Positions 1 to 11,706 of a DNA stretch of 64,000 nucleotides are shown piece by piece (within the stretch, counting starts at the first letter, position 1; each line of letters starts with the position of its first letter). This stretch comes from Vibrio pectenicida. GTDB taxonomy: Bacteria > Pseudomonadota > Gammaproteobacteria > Enterobacterales > Vibrionaceae. The position numbers were made by a program, and so were the translations under genes. Location: positions 2,604,001 through 2,668,000 of the forward strand of contig AP024889.1 of the NCBI GenBank assembly GCA_024347015.1. The letters run 5' to 3'. The notes beneath the pieces were generated by a model. That model searched no databases, was not told the origin of the DNA, and saw nothing but the letters and a program-made list of their open reading frames with translations.

Positions 1-265
1 CATCGAGAAAACGAGCGACATCTTTTATAAAAGGTTTATTTAAAGGCTGACAATCACCGATAGACAAGCTGAGTCCATGTGCAACCAAAGGGTATGTTTG
101 GGCGATATCTTGTAATTTTTCGCGCTTTACACCGCCAATATTCATCCAGTTTTCTGGTGCCAGTTCAAGGAAATCTATATCAGGGTGCTCAGGCAACTGA
201 CATAGCAAATCAATATGTTCGCTACGTAGCCCAAGCCCTTTTGACGTATTAACTATTGTCCGCAT
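1..265 (-). CDS. HvfB-like DUF692 enzyme, N-terminal part only
   Basis: Start of a minus-strand gene that runs off the left edge; about 88 residues are visible. It opens MRTIVNTSKGLGLRSEHID and contains DFLELAPENWM and the segment PLVAHGLSLSIG, typical of the DUF692 TIM-barrel family (MbnB, HvfB, BufB). Family members are multi-iron oxygenases that turn Cys residues of a partner peptide into oxazolone-thioamide copper ligands. The His in VAHGLSLS is in the position expected for an iron ligand. The ATG at 265 lies 13 nt inside the end of the preceding small Cys peptide gene, which points to translational coupling between enzyme and substrate. The family call is firm; the exact HvfB role is inferred from the neighbour. 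Confidence 0.8.
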   Translation of the reverse strand, partial: MRTIVNTSKGLGLRSEHIDLLCQLPEHPDIDFLELAPENWMNIGGVKREKLQDIAQTYPLVAHGLSLSIGDCQPLNKPFIKDVARFLD

Positions 266-567
266 AAGCCACCTGTTATTTTACTCTGAGTTAACTTAAT
301 AGTTTCTGCAGAAGGTTGAATTCCCTCTCCCGTCACACCACATTGGCCATCACGAGCTCGCACTAACCTGCCTTGCGGATTACTTTTCAATTCTTGCTTT
401 TCAAAACGTTTTTCTGTGCCACATTTACCAGCAGCACACTTTCCGCCATGCTCTGACTTAGATTGTGCTTCAACTGGCGCTTCAACTGAGGCGTCGGCAA
501 AAACCATATTTGAGTTCAAAGTAATAACGGATGTCATTGCGATAGAAAGAGCGAGTTTATTGTTCAT
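253..567 (-). CDS. HvfA-type secreted Cys-rich precursor peptide
   Basis: A 104-residue protein with an N-terminal signal peptide (residues 1-24, likely cleaved after VFA). Its mature part carries four Cys: C44 and C49 in GGKCAAGKCG, C76 in DGQCG, and C102 in the C-terminal GLCGQ. Repeated G-K-C-G style motifs behind a signal peptide, directly upstream of a DUF692 gene, match the HvfA family of RiPP precursors. In Haemophilus the Cys of such motifs are converted to copper-binding oxazolone-thioamide groups. Only the first two motifs resemble the canonical EGKCG repeat; C76 and C102 are spaced differently and may serve other roles. It overlaps the upstream gene by 11 nt and the downstream gene by 13 nt, so all three are probably one transcript. 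Confidence 0.72.
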   Translation of the reverse strand: MNNKLALSIAMTSVITLNSNMVFADASVEAPVEAQSKSEHGGKCAAGKCGTEKRFEKQELKSNPQGRLVRARDGQCGVTGEGIQPSAETIKLTQSKITGGLCGQ

Positions 568-1513
568 TAGACATCTCCTTAGCCGCGCTCATGGGGTAGC
601 TTGATAAGTCATGCCCAGCAATGACCTGACCTTTGTAGTACTGCTTCACAATATTAATCGACTCAGGCTTGAGCTTAAGGCCTAAGCCCATCCAATGATT
701 GAGGACTAATAGTTTAGGGTTCACCTGTGCAGCTATTTTGCCGACAATTGAAGGCTTAGCATGCAAAAATGCTGACACTTCATCCGCATCTTCGTGTATT
801 GCCAACGGCATAAGAAGAATGTCAGCACCTTGTGCAAACTCTACGAAATCTGGATTACTGCCATTTTGGTCAGCCGAAATCACCATCACACCATCTTCAC
901 TTTCAATACGGTAGGCTAAACAAGGCACATCACCATGCGGAATACCAAGTGCATAAATCGTTAATCCATCTTGCTGATAAACCTGAGTACCTTGCGAAGA
1001 GGTGTATGGCACGTCTGTAATAGTGACCGGAAATAAGCCGTCGCTACCATCGAAAAGGCCATTGAGATAGGCATAAGCACCCTTATCACCATCGAAAAGC
1101 GCTTTCATATACCCTGTCATACTAGGAAAAGCAGAACCTGCCTCAGGGCCAGCGATATCTAAAGGATCTTGGCGATCAAAAAAATAACCACCTTTAAGTA
1201 ATGCTGGAACATCAGCAACGTGATCGGTGTGAAAATGGCTCAAACCGAGAAAATCGAGTTCTTCTAGTTTTCCGCCCGCCTGACCAAATCTGAGATAGAC
1301 ACCGCCACCTGCATCTATCATTACTCGTGACTTTCCTTTCCACCAAATAAGTTCCCCCGAAGAAGCGCGGAGATCATCAGAAATAGGTCCACCAGATCCA
1401 AGAAGTTGTAGAGTAAAATCTTTCTCTAATGGTTCGAGAGAGAGGGCATAGCTATTGACTGAACCAAGAGATAACCCCATAGCCAGTATTAATACTTTTA
1501 AAGGCTGTTTCAT
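557..1513 (-). CDS. Exported metallo-beta-lactamase-fold hydrolase
   Basis: A 318-residue protein with a signal peptide (about residues 1-24). It has the metal-binding signature HFHTDH (H93, H95, D97, H98), a later Asp in SADQNG, and histidines in LGIPHGD and LNHW that would complete a two-metal site. The domain is closer to the RNase Z/arylsulfatase-like MBL group than to true beta-lactamases. Substrate unknown. It is the first gene of the operon with the HvfA-like peptide and HvfB-like enzyme, so a periplasmic role in processing or metal handling of that product is possible but not shown. The start was chosen because it gives a good signal peptide. Confidence 0.8.
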   Translation of the reverse strand: MKQPLKVLILAMGLSLGSVNSYALSLEPLEKDFTLQLLGSGGPISDDLRASSGELIWWKGKSRVMIDAGGGVYLRFGQAGGKLEELDFLGLSHFHTDHVADVPALLKGGYFFDRQDPLDIAGPEAGSAFPSMTGYMKALFDGDKGAYAYLNGLFDGSDGLFPVTITDVPYTSSQGTQVYQQDGLTIYALGIPHGDVPCLAYRIESEDGVMVISADQNGSNPDFVEFAQGADILLMPLAIHEDADEVSAFLHAKPSIVGKIAAQVNPKLLVLNHWMGLGLKLKPESINIVKQYYKGQVIAGHDLSSYPMSAAKEMSNEQ

Positions 1514-1644
1514 ATCAAATACCTGTGAGTAACAGTTTTATTTATCTTTTTTGGATGATTATCCAAAGCAGTGATGAGGGCAGGAAAAACGGCTTGTTTT
1601 TGATGTCCGTCAAAGTACTCAACTACGATATCTAATATTTAAAG

Positions 1645-1668
1645 TTAAATATATCTAGATATATTTAA
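1645..1668. promoter_or_regulatory. 24-bp perfect AT-rich palindrome, candidate operator
   Basis: A perfect 24-bp inverted repeat centred on CTAG, with matching bases continuing outside a single mismatch to about 1640-1673. It sits in the 348-bp region between the divergent hydrolase/HvfA operon and the secreted-protein gene at 1862. Position and symmetry fit a dimeric repressor or activator site; no regulator can be named. Confidence 0.4.
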
Positions 1669-1861
1669 TTTTAGTTAAGATAAACTGAACATTAAATCAC
1701 TCAAAATTAATATACAAAGATGTTAACTGTATCTTGATATGAAACTGTTTACTTGGAATGGGGCCAAAGGTTTGCTCTCCACCTGTGGAAGAGCGGAAGT
1801 AAATCCATATTATCCTAGTTATAAAATCAATATAACCAATAACATAAAGGATAATACTACC

Positions 1862-2560
1862 ATGAAGAAAACAGCGTTAGTTCTCTCCCTACTTGCCTCA
1901 AGTCAAGTTTGCTTTGCCAGTAATTCGCTTTATCAACCGAAAGATGAAAACACACCATCTATTGAATCCATTACGATGAGCTATGGCACTCCAATGAAAA
2001 AAGAGCTTGCTCTGAATGGCGCGACTTCTGGCTTGCCGAAAACCGCTTTTTATGGTGCAACCATGAAGCTTAATATGATTAGAGGCGTTGCGCCCTACTC
2101 TATCGAAGTAACAGAAGGTAATGTGGATATTGAAGAGGATATCCTTACTATCAAAGATAAAGGCAAAATCAAATTGCTCATCTCTGACTCTGTAGGCTCA
2201 AGTTTCACTTATTCTTTTAATCCGAGTTTTTTCTCTACACCCGATGATCTGCTCAGAACCTTTTCTCAATCTGAGCAATATTGCAATAATATGGGTGGTA
2301 GCCTACCCAAAATTGAAGAGATTGCTCTGGTTCCTACCGCCAGAATGTTCGGTTACTTATTTGCTGAGTGGGGAAGTTTTTCTTTAAATAAATCAGACTG
2401 GTACACACCTGATCAAGATATTTCTTATAAACTATTTAGAAACCAAGATGAATGGGGAAGCATGGGTTATCAAGGGCATATCTCTGCCCATATGGATAAT
2501 GGTCTAGTCTACCAAACGTTTGATGATGCGCTTATGAGAACCACATGTATTTTAAAATAA
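1862..2560 (+). CDS. Secreted protein with possible intimin-type lectin-like C-terminus
   Basis: A 232-residue protein with a clear signal peptide (residues 1-19, cleavage after CFA). The ATG at 1862 is preferred over an in-frame ATG 123 nt upstream because only it places the signal peptide at the N-terminus and it has an AAAGGA ribosome site. Residues about 60-120 look like a beta-rich Ig-like domain. Residues about 130-232 carry QYCNNMGGSLPK, repeated WGS motifs and a terminal Cys (C141 and C229 could pair), resembling the lectin-like domain that ends intimin/invasin-type proteins. There is no membrane anchor, so it is probably periplasmic or released. Function not known; the lectin-like match is by eye. 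Confidence 0.6.
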   Translation: MKKTALVLSLLASSQVCFASNSLYQPKDENTPSIESITMSYGTPMKKELALNGATSGLPKTAFYGATMKLNMIRGVAPYSIEVTEGNVDIEEDILTIKDKGKIKLLISDSVGSSFTYSFNPSFFSTPDDLLRTFSQSEQYCNNMGGSLPKIEEIALVPTARMFGYLFAEWGSFSLNKSDWYTPDQDISYKLFRNQDEWGSMGYQGHISAHMDNGLVYQTFDDALMRTTCILK

Positions 2561-2623
2561 ATACCACTTTTTAATTTAGGTTGCGGTAATGAAACTTAGT
2601 CCTCTTTTGTTTCCTTACCTGCA

Positions 2624-2652
2624 AAAAAGCCCACTATTAAAATGGGCTTTTT
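2624..2652. terminator. Bidirectional terminator
   Basis: Ten-base-pair stem AAAAAGCCCA/TGGGCTTTTT with a 9-nt loop. It gives a U-tract on both strands and serves the converging plus-strand secreted-protein gene and minus-strand carB. Confidence 0.85.
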
Positions 2653-2671
2653 CTATTTATCTTAGCTTTCA

Positions 2672-5600
2672 CTAAGCTTCGTTTTCAGCAATCTTCGCAT
2701 GAAGCTCTTGTACCGAAGTTACAGTAGCGCACGCATCAGCAGCATGTGACATACAAGTGGCAAATGCCGCATTGAGTGTTGTCGTGTAGTTCACCTTTTC
2801 TGCTAGAGCGCCACGGCGCAATACTTTAGAGTCTTCAATCGACTGACGACCTGCAGTCGTATTCACGATATAGGTATACTCGTTGTTCTTGATGCGGTCT
2901 AGGATGTGTGGACGACCTTCGTGTACCTTGTTAACAAGACGAGGATTGATCCCCGCTTCACCAAGAATAATCGCTGTACCATGTGTGGCGTCTAGCTGGT
3001 AACCAAGTTTGGTTAGCTTAGATGCAAGGTCGACTACTCGTTGCTTGTCACCTTCGCGAACAGACAGGAGTGCGCGGCCACCTTCTGGATAGACTTTGTC
3101 ACAACCGAGTTCTGCTTTTGCGTAAGCTTCTGCAAAAGTTGCACCAACGCCCATCACCTCACCTGTAGAGCGCATTTCTGGGCCTAATAGTGGATCAACA
3201 CCTGGGAACTTATTAAATGGCAATACAACTTCTTTTACTGAGTAATATGGCGGAATAATCTCTTTGAGAAAACCTTGTGATTCAAGTGATTGACCTGCCA
3301 TAACTCGAGCTGCGATTTTCGCAAGAGGTGCGCCAGTTGCTTTTGATACAAAAGGAACAGTACGAGCAGCACGCGGGTTAACTTCAATCAGATAAACGTC
3401 GTTACCTTTAACCGCAAATTGCGTATTCATCAAGCCGCGTACACCTAGCTCAAAGGCTAGCTTTTCTACTTGCTCACGCATCTTATCTTGGATTTCCTGG
3501 CTTAATGTGTAAGCAGGAAGAGAACATGCTGAGTCACCAGAGTGAACACCCGCTTGCTCGATATGCTCCATGATACCGCCGATAACCACACGCTCACCAT
3601 CGCAGATAGCATCAATATCGACTTCAGTTGCATCATCTAAGAATCGATCCAGCAACACTGGAGATTCATTTGATACACTAACGGCTTCGTTAAAGTAGCG
3701 ACGTAAATCTTGCTCATCGTAAACGATTTCCATCGCACGGCCGCCCAATACGTATGAAGGACGAACTACCAGTGGAAAGCCTATTTCCCTGGATTTCTCT
3801 ACTGCTTGATCAAGGGCTGTTACTGTAGCGTTCTCTGGCTGTAACAACCCTAGGCGGTCAACAGCCGCCTGGAAGCGTTCACGATCTTCAGCGCGGTCAA
3901 TCGCATCCGGGCTTGTCCCTATGATAGGAACACCAGCAGCTTCAAGTGCACGAGCTAGCTTCAAAGGTGTTTGCCCACCATATTGAACGATGACTCCTTT
4001 TGGCTTTTCAACTCGAACAATAGACAACACGTCTTCTAAAGTCACGGGTTCAAAGTAAAGGCGATCGGAAGTGTCATAGTCAGTTGAGACGGTTTCAGGG
4101 TTACAGTTAACCATAATAGTTTCATAACCGTCTTCACGTAGAGCAAGTGAAGCATGTACACAGCAATAATCAAACTCGATACCTTGCCCGATCCGGTTTG
4201 GACCACCGCCCAGAACCATGATCTTGTCTTTATCTGTAGGCTGCGCTTCACACTCTTCATCGTAAGATGAGTACATGTAAGCGGTATCAGAAGAAAACTC
4301 AGCCGCACAAGTATCGACACGCTTGTAGACTGGGTGAATGTCATACTGGTCACGTAGACGACGGATTTCATTCTCAGATACACCAAGGATTGAAGACAGG
4401 CGCGCATCAGAGAAACCTTTCCGCTTCATCTTACGCAAAACATCTTGCGATAAACCAGCAAAGCCACCTGTTTTGACCTCATTTTCTAGATTAATAAGAT
4501 CTTCAATTTGTACCAAGAACCAGCGATCAATTTGAGTTAGGTTGAAGACACCATCGACTGACATACCAGCACGGAATGCATCTGCAATATACCAAATACG
4601 CTCAGCGCCGGCTTCTTTTAACTCATGACGAATTTTAGTGAGAGCATCTGGTGCATCTAGGTCCACCATTTCATCAAAGCCATTCACACCAATTTCAAGG
4701 CCACGTAATGCTTTTTGCAGCGATTCTTGTTGGTTACGGCCTATAGCCATCACCTCACCCACTGATTTCATCTGAGTAGTAAGACGGTCATTTGCACCGG
4801 CAAATTTCTCGAAGTTAAAGCGAGGAATTTTAGTCACAACGTAATCAATGGTAGGCTCAAACGATGCTGGTGTCGCACCACCTGTAATATCATTTTGTAG
4901 CTCATCAAGAGTAAAACCTACCGCTAACTTAGCGGCAATTTTAGCAATTGGGAAACCTGTCGCTTTTGATGCAAGAGCAGAAGAACGAGACACTCGCGGG
5001 TTCATCTCGATAATAACCATACGGCCATCTTTCGGATTGATTCCAAACTGTACGTTTGAGCCGCCTGTTTCAACACCAATTTCACGCAATACTGCAAGCG
5101 AGGCATTACGCATTAACTGATATTCTTTATCCGTCAGAGTCTGCGCTGGAGCCACTGTAATAGAATCACCAGTATGAATACCCATTGGGTCGAAGTTCTC
5201 AATAGCACATACAATGATACAGTTATCCGCTTTATCGCGAACCACTTCCATCTCATACTCTTTCCAACCTATCAAAGATTCATCAATAAGAAGCTCATTA
5301 GTTGGGGAAAGATCTAGACCTCGGCGACAGATTTCTTCGAATTCTTCTTTATTATACGCAATACCACCGCCTGTTCCTCCCATAGTAAATGAGGGACGAA
5401 TAATACATGGAAAGCCCACCATATCCAGGACACCATAAGCTTCTTCCATGTTCTTGGCAGTATCAGCCCGAGGACAATCAAGACCAATAGACTTCATCGC
5501 TTTATCAAAGCGAGAACGGTCTTCAGCTTTATCAATAGCATCTGCCGTTGCGCCTATCATTTCTACACAAAACTCTGCTAGTACCCCATGCTTTTCTAAA

Positions 5601-5902
5601 TCAAGCGCGCAGTTAAGCGCCGTTTGGCCACCCATGGTGGGAAGTACTGCGTCTGGACGTTCTTTTTCGATGATCTTGCGTACCACTTCCCACTGAATGG
5701 GTTCAATGTAAGTGGCATCTGCCATTTCAGGGTCAGTCATGATTGTGGCTGGATTAGAGTTGACAAGAATAACTCGATAACCCTCTTCACGAAGCGCTTT
5801 ACAAGCTTGAGCGCCAGAGTAGTCAAACTCACATGCCTGACCGATAACAATCGGGCCTGCACCAAGAATTAGAATACTTTTTAGATCAGTACGTTTTGGC
5901 AT
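2672..5902 (-). CDS. carB: Carbamoyl-phosphate synthase large subunit
   Basis: A 1076-residue protein (E. coli about 1073) that makes carbamoyl phosphate from bicarbonate, ammonia and two ATP for arginine and pyrimidine synthesis. Both homologous halves are visible: the N-terminal carboxyphosphate half with [19 protein letters not shown] and GGTGGG, and the C-terminal carbamoyl-phosphate half with [15 protein letters not shown] and [13 protein letters not shown], each an ATP-grasp unit. The last ~140 residues form the MGS-like allosteric domain that binds ornithine and UMP in the family. It lies 16 nt downstream of carA in the same operon and ends at a strong bidirectional terminator. Confidence 0.98.
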   Translation of the reverse strand: MPKRTDLKSILILGAGPIVIGQACEFDYSGAQACKALREEGYRVILVNSNPATIMTDPEMADATYIEPIQWEVVRKIIEKERPDAVLPTMGGQTALNCALDLEKHGVLAEFCVEMIGATADAIDKAEDRSRFDKAMKSIGLDCPRADTAKNMEEAYGVLDMVGFPCIIRPSFTMGGTGGGIAYNKEEFEEICRRGLDLSPTNELLIDESLIGWKEYEMEVVRDKADNCIIVCAIENFDPMGIHTGDSITVAPAQTLTDKEYQLMRNASLAVLREIGVETGGSNVQFGINPKDGRMVIIEMNPRVSRSSALASKATGFPIAKIAAKLAVGFTLDELQNDITGGATPASFEPTIDYVVTKIPRFNFEKFAGANDRLTTQMKSVGEVMAIGRNQQESLQKALRGLEIGVNGFDEMVDLDAPDALTKIRHELKEAGAERIWYIADAFRAGMSVDGVFNLTQIDRWFLVQIEDLINLENEVKTGGFAGLSQDVLRKMKRKGFSDARLSSILGVSENEIRRLRDQYDIHPVYKRVDTCAAEFSSDTAYMYSSYDEECEAQPTDKDKIMVLGGGPNRIGQGIEFDYCCVHASLALREDGYETIMVNCNPETVSTDYDTSDRLYFEPVTLEDVLSIVRVEKPKGVIVQYGGQTPLKLARALEAAGVPIIGTSPDAIDRAEDRERFQAAVDRLGLLQPENATVTALDQAVEKSREIGFPLVVRPSYVLGGRAMEIVYDEQDLRRYFNEAVSVSNESPVLLDRFLDDATEVDIDAICDGERVVIGGIMEHIEQAGVHSGDSACSLPAYTLSQEIQDKMREQVEKLAFELGVRGLMNTQFAVKGNDVYLIEVNPRAARTVPFVSKATGAPLAKIAARVMAGQSLESQGFLKEIIPPYYSVKEVVLPFNKFPGVDPLLGPEMRSTGEVMGVGATFAEAYAKAELGCDKVYPEGGRALLSVREGDKQRVVDLASKLTKLGYQLDATHGTAIILGEAGINPRLVNKVHEGRPHILDRIKNNEYTYIVNTTAGRQSIEDSKVLRRGALAEKVNYTTTLNAAFATCMSHAADACATVTSVQELHAKIAENEA

Positions 5903-5918
5903 TCTCTACTACTCCAAA

Positions 5919-7058
5919 TTAAGCGCTGTGTTGTTTGATAAGTTCGATAAAGTGATCAAAAAGCGGTGCTGCGTCGTGTGGACCTGGGCTTGCTTCTGGG
6001 TGACCTTGAAAACTAAATGCTGGCTTATCTATACGGTGAATACCTTGAAGAGAACCATCAAATAGTGATACGTGTGTAGCACACAGATTCTCTGGTAAGC
6101 TAGCTTCATCGGCAGCAAAACCATGGTTTTGTGAAGAAATCATGACGACATTTCGGTCAAGATCTTTAACTGGATGGTTAGCACCGTGGTGACCAAACTT
6201 CATTTTGACTGTTTTAGCGCCTGATGCAATCGCCAATATTTGGTGGCCTAAACAAATACCAAAGATTGGTAAACCTTTATCTAAGAATACTTTTGTCGCT
6301 TCAATGGCGTAAATACAAGGCTCAGGATCGCCAGGGCCATTTGATAAAAATACCCCATCAGGATTAAGCGCTAACACTTCTTCAGCACTCGTTTCTGCAG
6401 GGACAACCGTTAGGCGGCAACCTCGGTCAACGAGCATGCGCAAGATATTTCGCTTTGCTCCAAAGTCATAGGCAACAACATGATATCGCAATTCGTTGCT
6501 TTCTTGCGCTTCTGGAAGGCCACCTTCGAGCGTCCACGAACCTTGTTGCCATTGATACGCTTCTTTTGTAGTAACTTCTTTCGCAAGGTCCATTCCTTTT
6601 AAGCCAGGGAATTCTTTTGCTTTCGCCAAAGCTAAAGCTTCGTCTAGGTTGGTACCCGCAACAATACAACCATTTTGTGCACCTTTCTCGCGTAGAATAC
6701 GAGTCAATTTACGTGTATCGATATCAGCAATACCAATGATGTTTTGTGACTTAAGGTAATCAGAAAGGGTCTGTTCACTACGGAAGTTGGAAGCAGTAAG
6801 AGGTAGGTCGCGAATCACAAGGCCTTGTGCATGTATGGAAGATGATTCTTCGTCTTCGGAGTTGATTCCGGTATTGCCTATGTGAGGGTAAGTAAGAGTA
6901 ACAATTTGCTGTGAATAGGAAGGATCAGTGAGAATTTCTTGGTACCCCGTCATCGAGGTATTAAAAACGACTTCACCAACAGATGAACCATCTGCTCCAA
7001 TAGAAGCTCCGTGGAACACTGTCCCATCTTCTAGGACTAACAGTGCTGATTTACTCAA
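5919..7058 (-). CDS. carA: Carbamoyl-phosphate synthase small subunit (glutaminase)
   Basis: A 379-residue class I glutamine amidotransferase subunit that releases ammonia from glutamine and channels it to CarB. The N-terminal half is the CarA-specific domain. The C-terminal half has the nucleophile elbow GICLGHQ (Cys269) and the His-Glu pair in [13 protein letters not shown]. First gene of carAB, with carB 16 nt downstream and dapB 482 nt upstream on the same strand. The dapB terminator in between means carAB must have its own promoter in that gap, where arginine and pyrimidine control would be expected. I could not place a convincing ARG box. Confidence 0.97.
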   Translation of the reverse strand: MSKSALLVLEDGTVFHGASIGADGSSVGEVVFNTSMTGYQEILTDPSYSQQIVTLTYPHIGNTGINSEDEESSSIHAQGLVIRDLPLTASNFRSEQTLSDYLKSQNIIGIADIDTRKLTRILREKGAQNGCIVAGTNLDEALALAKAKEFPGLKGMDLAKEVTTKEAYQWQQGSWTLEGGLPEAQESNELRYHVVAYDFGAKRNILRMLVDRGCRLTVVPAETSAEEVLALNPDGVFLSNGPGDPEPCIYAIEATKVFLDKGLPIFGICLGHQILAIASGAKTVKMKFGHHGANHPVKDLDRNVVMISSQNHGFAADEASLPENLCATHVSLFDGSLQGIHRIDKPAFSFQGHPEASPGPHDAAPLFDHFIELIKQHSA

Positions 7059-7540
7059 GACAACCTCCAGAATAAAAATGCAAAAATAATAAATTAAACT
7101 GCAAATTCGTCTTCCTTAACTCCTAACATAAGCGCTTTAAGGTTATATAGACAAATTGGCAGCATTCTAATGAGACTAATGAATTGTGTCAACAGGAGCA
7201 TAAAAATTACTTCAAACTTTAGAGCACTTAAAACAAATAACCACTTATAACAGCCAAAACATTAGGTTTAACCTTTAGATTTAGCCATTATTATCCTAAA
7301 TAAAAAAAAATAGCTACATATTGAATAACAAAAACCCACCCCTAGATTACTATCGCCACGCAAACGATAAACAAACACCAGTTAAAGGGTATTTTGAGCT
7401 ACTTAATAAAATATCTGCATTAACAAGGCAAAATAAAAGAAAAAAAACAAAGAAAAGGTCTTTAAGATAAAAGTTTTTTGAGCGGTAAAAATAGAGGGCA
7501 TAAAAAAAGCGCCAAGTCGGCTTGGCGCATAATTATTTAT
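7059..7540 (-). promoter_or_regulatory. carAB upstream region (482 bp, no gene)
   Basis: AT-rich non-coding stretch between dapB and carA. Its right end holds the dapB terminator; the rest must contain the carAB promoter and leader. I see no credible short ORF and cannot assign operator sites with confidence. Confidence 0.5.
7502..7528 (-). terminator. dapB rho-independent terminator
   Basis: Perfect 8-bp stem GCGCCAAG/CTTGGCGC with a 4-nt loop, followed on the minus strand by seven U. It begins 13 nt after the dapB stop codon. Confidence 0.92.
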
Positions 7541-8350
<810 letters not shown>

Positions 8351-8498
8351 TCACTTCTCCATTATTTTCGTTTTTATGCTACTGAGTTAAAATTACCAAC
8401 ATTAAAGGTGGCTGGCTATATGTTCGATAATGAAATTTTCCTACTTAACCCCAAGTAAGATCCTATTTGATTCTATACTTTGCTGTTAATTTAACTGT

Positions 8499-8912
8499 TT
8501 AGGTATATTCGCTAACCACTCTATCTACGATAGACCTATTTGCTTCAGGAAATTCATAACCACCGAGTTCAGTAATTGCTATCCACTTTCCTTGCTGTCC
8601 TTCCTTGCCAAAAGGTTGGTTTTCAAAATCAGTCACCAGAATAAAATCAAACTCAAGCGACTTATCAGGATAATCGTATTCAAGATGTTCAAATAAGCTC
8701 TGCTTTGTCACCTGAATACCTACTTCTTCATCTAGCTCTCGTATAATCGCTTGTGCAGTAGTTTCATTATCCTCGACTTTTCCACCAGGGAACTCCCAAA
8801 AGCCCCCTTTATGCTTATCTTCAGGTCGCTTAGTAATAAAGACTTCTTTCTTTTCAGTATTTAAGATGATCGCTGCAACAATATGGATACGCTTCACAAC
8901 TACTTTCCTCAA
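8499..8912 (-). CDS. mutT: 8-oxo-dGTP diphosphatase, Nudix family
   Basis: A 137-residue Nudix hydrolase that removes oxidised 8-oxo-dGTP from the nucleotide pool and so prevents A:T to C:G transversions. The full Nudix box runs from G43 to I66 (GGKVEDNE...RELDEEVGI), and the upstream motif GGFWEFPGGK is typical of MutT itself. It follows secA by 48 nt on the same strand, the same secA-mutT neighbourhood as in E. coli, so it is probably transcribed with secA. Confidence 0.93.
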   Translation of the reverse strand: MRKVVVKRIHIVAAIILNTEKKEVFITKRPEDKHKGGFWEFPGGKVEDNETTAQAIIRELDEEVGIQVTKQSLFEHLEYDYPDKSLEFDFILVTDFENQPFGKEGQQGKWIAITELGGYEFPEANRSIVDRVVSEYT

Positions 8913-8960
8913 AAAAAGAGCCGCTAATGCGACTCTTAATATTTTATTATCTAGATCAGA

Positions 8961-11684
8961 TTAACCACTAAGCTGACCATGGCATTGTTTATACTTTTTC
9001 CCACTACCACATGGGCAAGGCTCATTACGACCAACTTTTCGCTCCTCGCGAACCATTGGCTGATGAGAGTCTTCATCTTGATCAGAAAATTGATTAGTTG
9101 CCGAAACATGTTGCGCTTGAGTACGTCTTGCTGCTTCTTCAGCTTGCGCTAAGCGCTGCGCCTCCATACGTTCAACTTCTTCTTGTTGCTGAACACGCAC
9201 TTTAGACAAGATGGTAATAACATCAGTTTTTAGTGCATCGAGTAAACCTTCAAATAACTCAAATGACTCACGCTTATATTCCTGTTTCGGGTTTTTCTGA
9301 GCATAACCACGTAAATGAATGCCTTGGCGTAAATGATCCATAGCGGCAAGGTGCTCTTTCCAGAGGGTATCAAGCGTCTGTAGCATGACTGACTTTTCAA
9401 AGTTACGTAGAACCTGCTCACCAACTACTATCTCTTTTTCTTTATAGACTGTCGTGGATGTCTCTAGTATCTTTTCTCGCAAGGCTTCTTCATAAAGCTT
9501 GTCATCATCTTCAAGCCACTGTTTTACTGGTGCATTGAGATCAAAATCATTTTTCAAACGATCTTGTAGTCCTTCGACATCCCACATATCTTCCAAAGAC
9601 TGAGGTGGAATATATTCATCAATGACAGCACTAACAACATCAGCTCGATTCTGTTCAATCATTTCACTGATATCGTCAACATTCATTAGTTCATCACGCA
9701 ACTCGTAAACAACTTTACGTTGATCATTGGCAACATCGTCGTACTCAAGAAGCTGTTTACGGATATCGAAGTTTCGACCTTCGACTTTACGCTGCGCTTT
9801 TTCAATCGAGCGTGATAACATTTTAGATTCAATCGCTTCCCCTTCTTCCATACCACTTTGGATAAGGCTGGCCATACGGTCAGAAGTAAAAATACGCAGT
9901 AGCGAATCTTCCATAGAAAGGTAAAAGCGTGAAGAGCCAGCATCACCTTGACGACCAGAGCGACCTCGTAGTTGATTATCAATACGGCGAGATTCATGAC
10001 GCTCAGTACCAATAATATGTAGACCACCAGCATCGAGAACTTTATCGTGAATTTCTTTCCAATCAGCCTTGATAACTTCAATTTGCTCTTGAGTTGGATT
10101 ATCTAAGACATCTATTTTTGCCTGCCAGCTTCCACCCAACACGATATCTGTACCACGACCAGCCATATTGGTAGCAATGGTAACCGCACCTGGCGTACCC
10201 GCTTGTGCAACAATTTCCGCTTCTCGCTCATGGAATTTGGCATTCAGTACATTATGTTTAATCTTGGCTTTTTTCAGCGCATTAGATAAAAGCTCTGATT
10301 TTTCAATTGATACTGTACCAACTAATGAAGGCTGACCTTCTTCTACTCGCTGCTTAATATCTTCAATGATAGCGGCAAACTTTTCCGCCTCTGTGCGATA
10401 TACCACATCAGGCATATCATTACGAACCATAGGTTTATTAGTCGGTATAACAACAGTATCTAGACCATAAATAGACTGGAACTCAAAAGCTTCTGTATCT
10501 GCGGTTCCCGTCATACCAGAAAGTTTTTCATATAGACGGAAGAAATTCTGGAATGTAATGGAAGCTAAGGTCTGATTTTCATTCTGGATCTTGACACCTT
10601 CTTTAGCCTCCACCGCTTGATGAAGCCCTTCAGACCAACGACGTCCAGGCATTGTACGGCCAGTATGCTCATCAACAATTACTACTTCGCCGTCTTCATT
10701 GACGATATAGTCGACGTTTTTCTCAAACAAGACATGAGCCCGCAACGCCGCATTGACATGATGAAGTAAACTGATATTAGTTGGGGAGTAAAGAGTATCT
10801 CCTTCTTCCATCAGACCGTTTGTTATCATCAATTCTTCAACATGCTCTTGACCTGTTTCCGTCAAATGCACCTGCTTTGATTTTTCGTCAACAGTGTAAT
10901 GCCCATCACCGCGATATTCTTCAGAGTCTTCCTGATCTTGTTTTTGTAGGTTAGGGATTAATGTGTTGATACGCGTATATAAATCAGAGCTATCTTCAGC
11001 TGGCCCTGAAATAATTAAAGGTGTACGTGCTTCATCTATTAAGATGGAATCCACTTCATCGACAACCGCAAAAAATCGTTCACGCTGAACTCGGTCTTCA
11101 GAGCGAAACGCCATATTGTCACGCAAATAATCGAATCCAAACTCATTGTTAGTACCGTAAAGTATATCGGCTAAGTAAGCCTGCTTTTTCTCTTGTGGAG
11201 GCATGTTAGGTACATTCACACCAACCGTCATACCTAAAAACTCAAACAAAGGACGGTTTGTCTCAGCATCACGCGCAGCAAGATAGTCGTTAACGGTAAC
11301 AACGTGAACGCCTTTTCCGGCAAGGGCGTTAAGATAAGCAGGAAGAGTTGCTGTCAGTGTTTTACCTTCACCTGTACGCATCTCTGATATTTGACCAGCA
11401 TTGAGCACCATTCCACCGATCAGCTGAACATCGAAATGGCGCATACCATATACGCGCTTGGAAGCTTCACGTACTGTAGCAAAAGCCTCAGGAAGTAAGC
11501 CATCTAGTGTTTCACCTTGTTCAAGACGCTGGCGGAACTCAACGGTTTTTGCTTTCAATTCTTCATCTGAAAGCGCTTCAAGCCCAGGTTCATAGTTATT
11601 TATTTCTTTTACAATTTTTCTAAGGCGACGTAACGTGCGGTCGTTGCGACTGCCAATTACCTTTGTCAGTAGCTTAGTTATCAT
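8961..11684 (-). CDS. secA: Preprotein translocase ATPase SecA
   Basis: A 907-residue motor ATPase that drives unfolded preproteins through SecYEG. It shows the Walker A segment MRTGEGKT, the DEAD-type motif [13 protein letters not shown], the helicase motif [30 protein letters not shown], and a C-terminal zinc-binding tail with C890, C892, C901 and H902 that binds SecB and phospholipid. Length matches E. coli (901). In E. coli secA follows secM, whose translation arrest controls it; here no secM-like gene is found between lpxC and secA. Confidence 0.98.
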   Translation of the reverse strand: MITKLLTKVIGSRNDRTLRRLRKIVKEINNYEPGLEALSDEELKAKTVEFRQRLEQGETLDGLLPEAFATVREASKRVYGMRHFDVQLIGGMVLNAGQISEMRTGEGKTLTATLPAYLNALAGKGVHVVTVNDYLAARDAETNRPLFEFLGMTVGVNVPNMPPQEKKQAYLADILYGTNNEFGFDYLRDNMAFRSEDRVQRERFFAVVDEVDSILIDEARTPLIISGPAEDSSDLYTRINTLIPNLQKQDQEDSEEYRGDGHYTVDEKSKQVHLTETGQEHVEELMITNGLMEEGDTLYSPTNISLLHHVNAALRAHVLFEKNVDYIVNEDGEVVIVDEHTGRTMPGRRWSEGLHQAVEAKEGVKIQNENQTLASITFQNFFRLYEKLSGMTGTADTEAFEFQSIYGLDTVVIPTNKPMVRNDMPDVVYRTEAEKFAAIIEDIKQRVEEGQPSLVGTVSIEKSELLSNALKKAKIKHNVLNAKFHEREAEIVAQAGTPGAVTIATNMAGRGTDIVLGGSWQAKIDVLDNPTQEQIEVIKADWKEIHDKVLDAGGLHIIGTERHESRRIDNQLRGRSGRQGDAGSSRFYLSMEDSLLRIFTSDRMASLIQSGMEEGEAIESKMLSRSIEKAQRKVEGRNFDIRKQLLEYDDVANDQRKVVYELRDELMNVDDISEMIEQNRADVVSAVIDEYIPPQSLEDMWDVEGLQDRLKNDFDLNAPVKQWLEDDDKLYEEALREKILETSTTVYKEKEIVVGEQVLRNFEKSVMLQTLDTLWKEHLAAMDHLRQGIHLRGYAQKNPKQEYKRESFELFEGLLDALKTDVITILSKVRVQQQEEVERMEAQRLAQAEEAARRTQAQHVSATNQFSDQDEDSHQPMVREERKVGRNEPCPCGSGKKYKQCHGQLSG

Positions 11685-11706
11685 TTGCTATGCATCTCTC
11701 TTTACT

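Noticed and set aside
1739..1861. N-terminal extension of the secreted protein gene
   Set aside because: It would bury the signal peptide 41 residues inside the protein, and the internal ATG at 1862 has a better ribosome site.
7059..7500. ARG boxes or attenuator ahead of carA
   Set aside because: A few TGAAT-like words occur but no adjacent pair of convincing 18-bp boxes could be seen.
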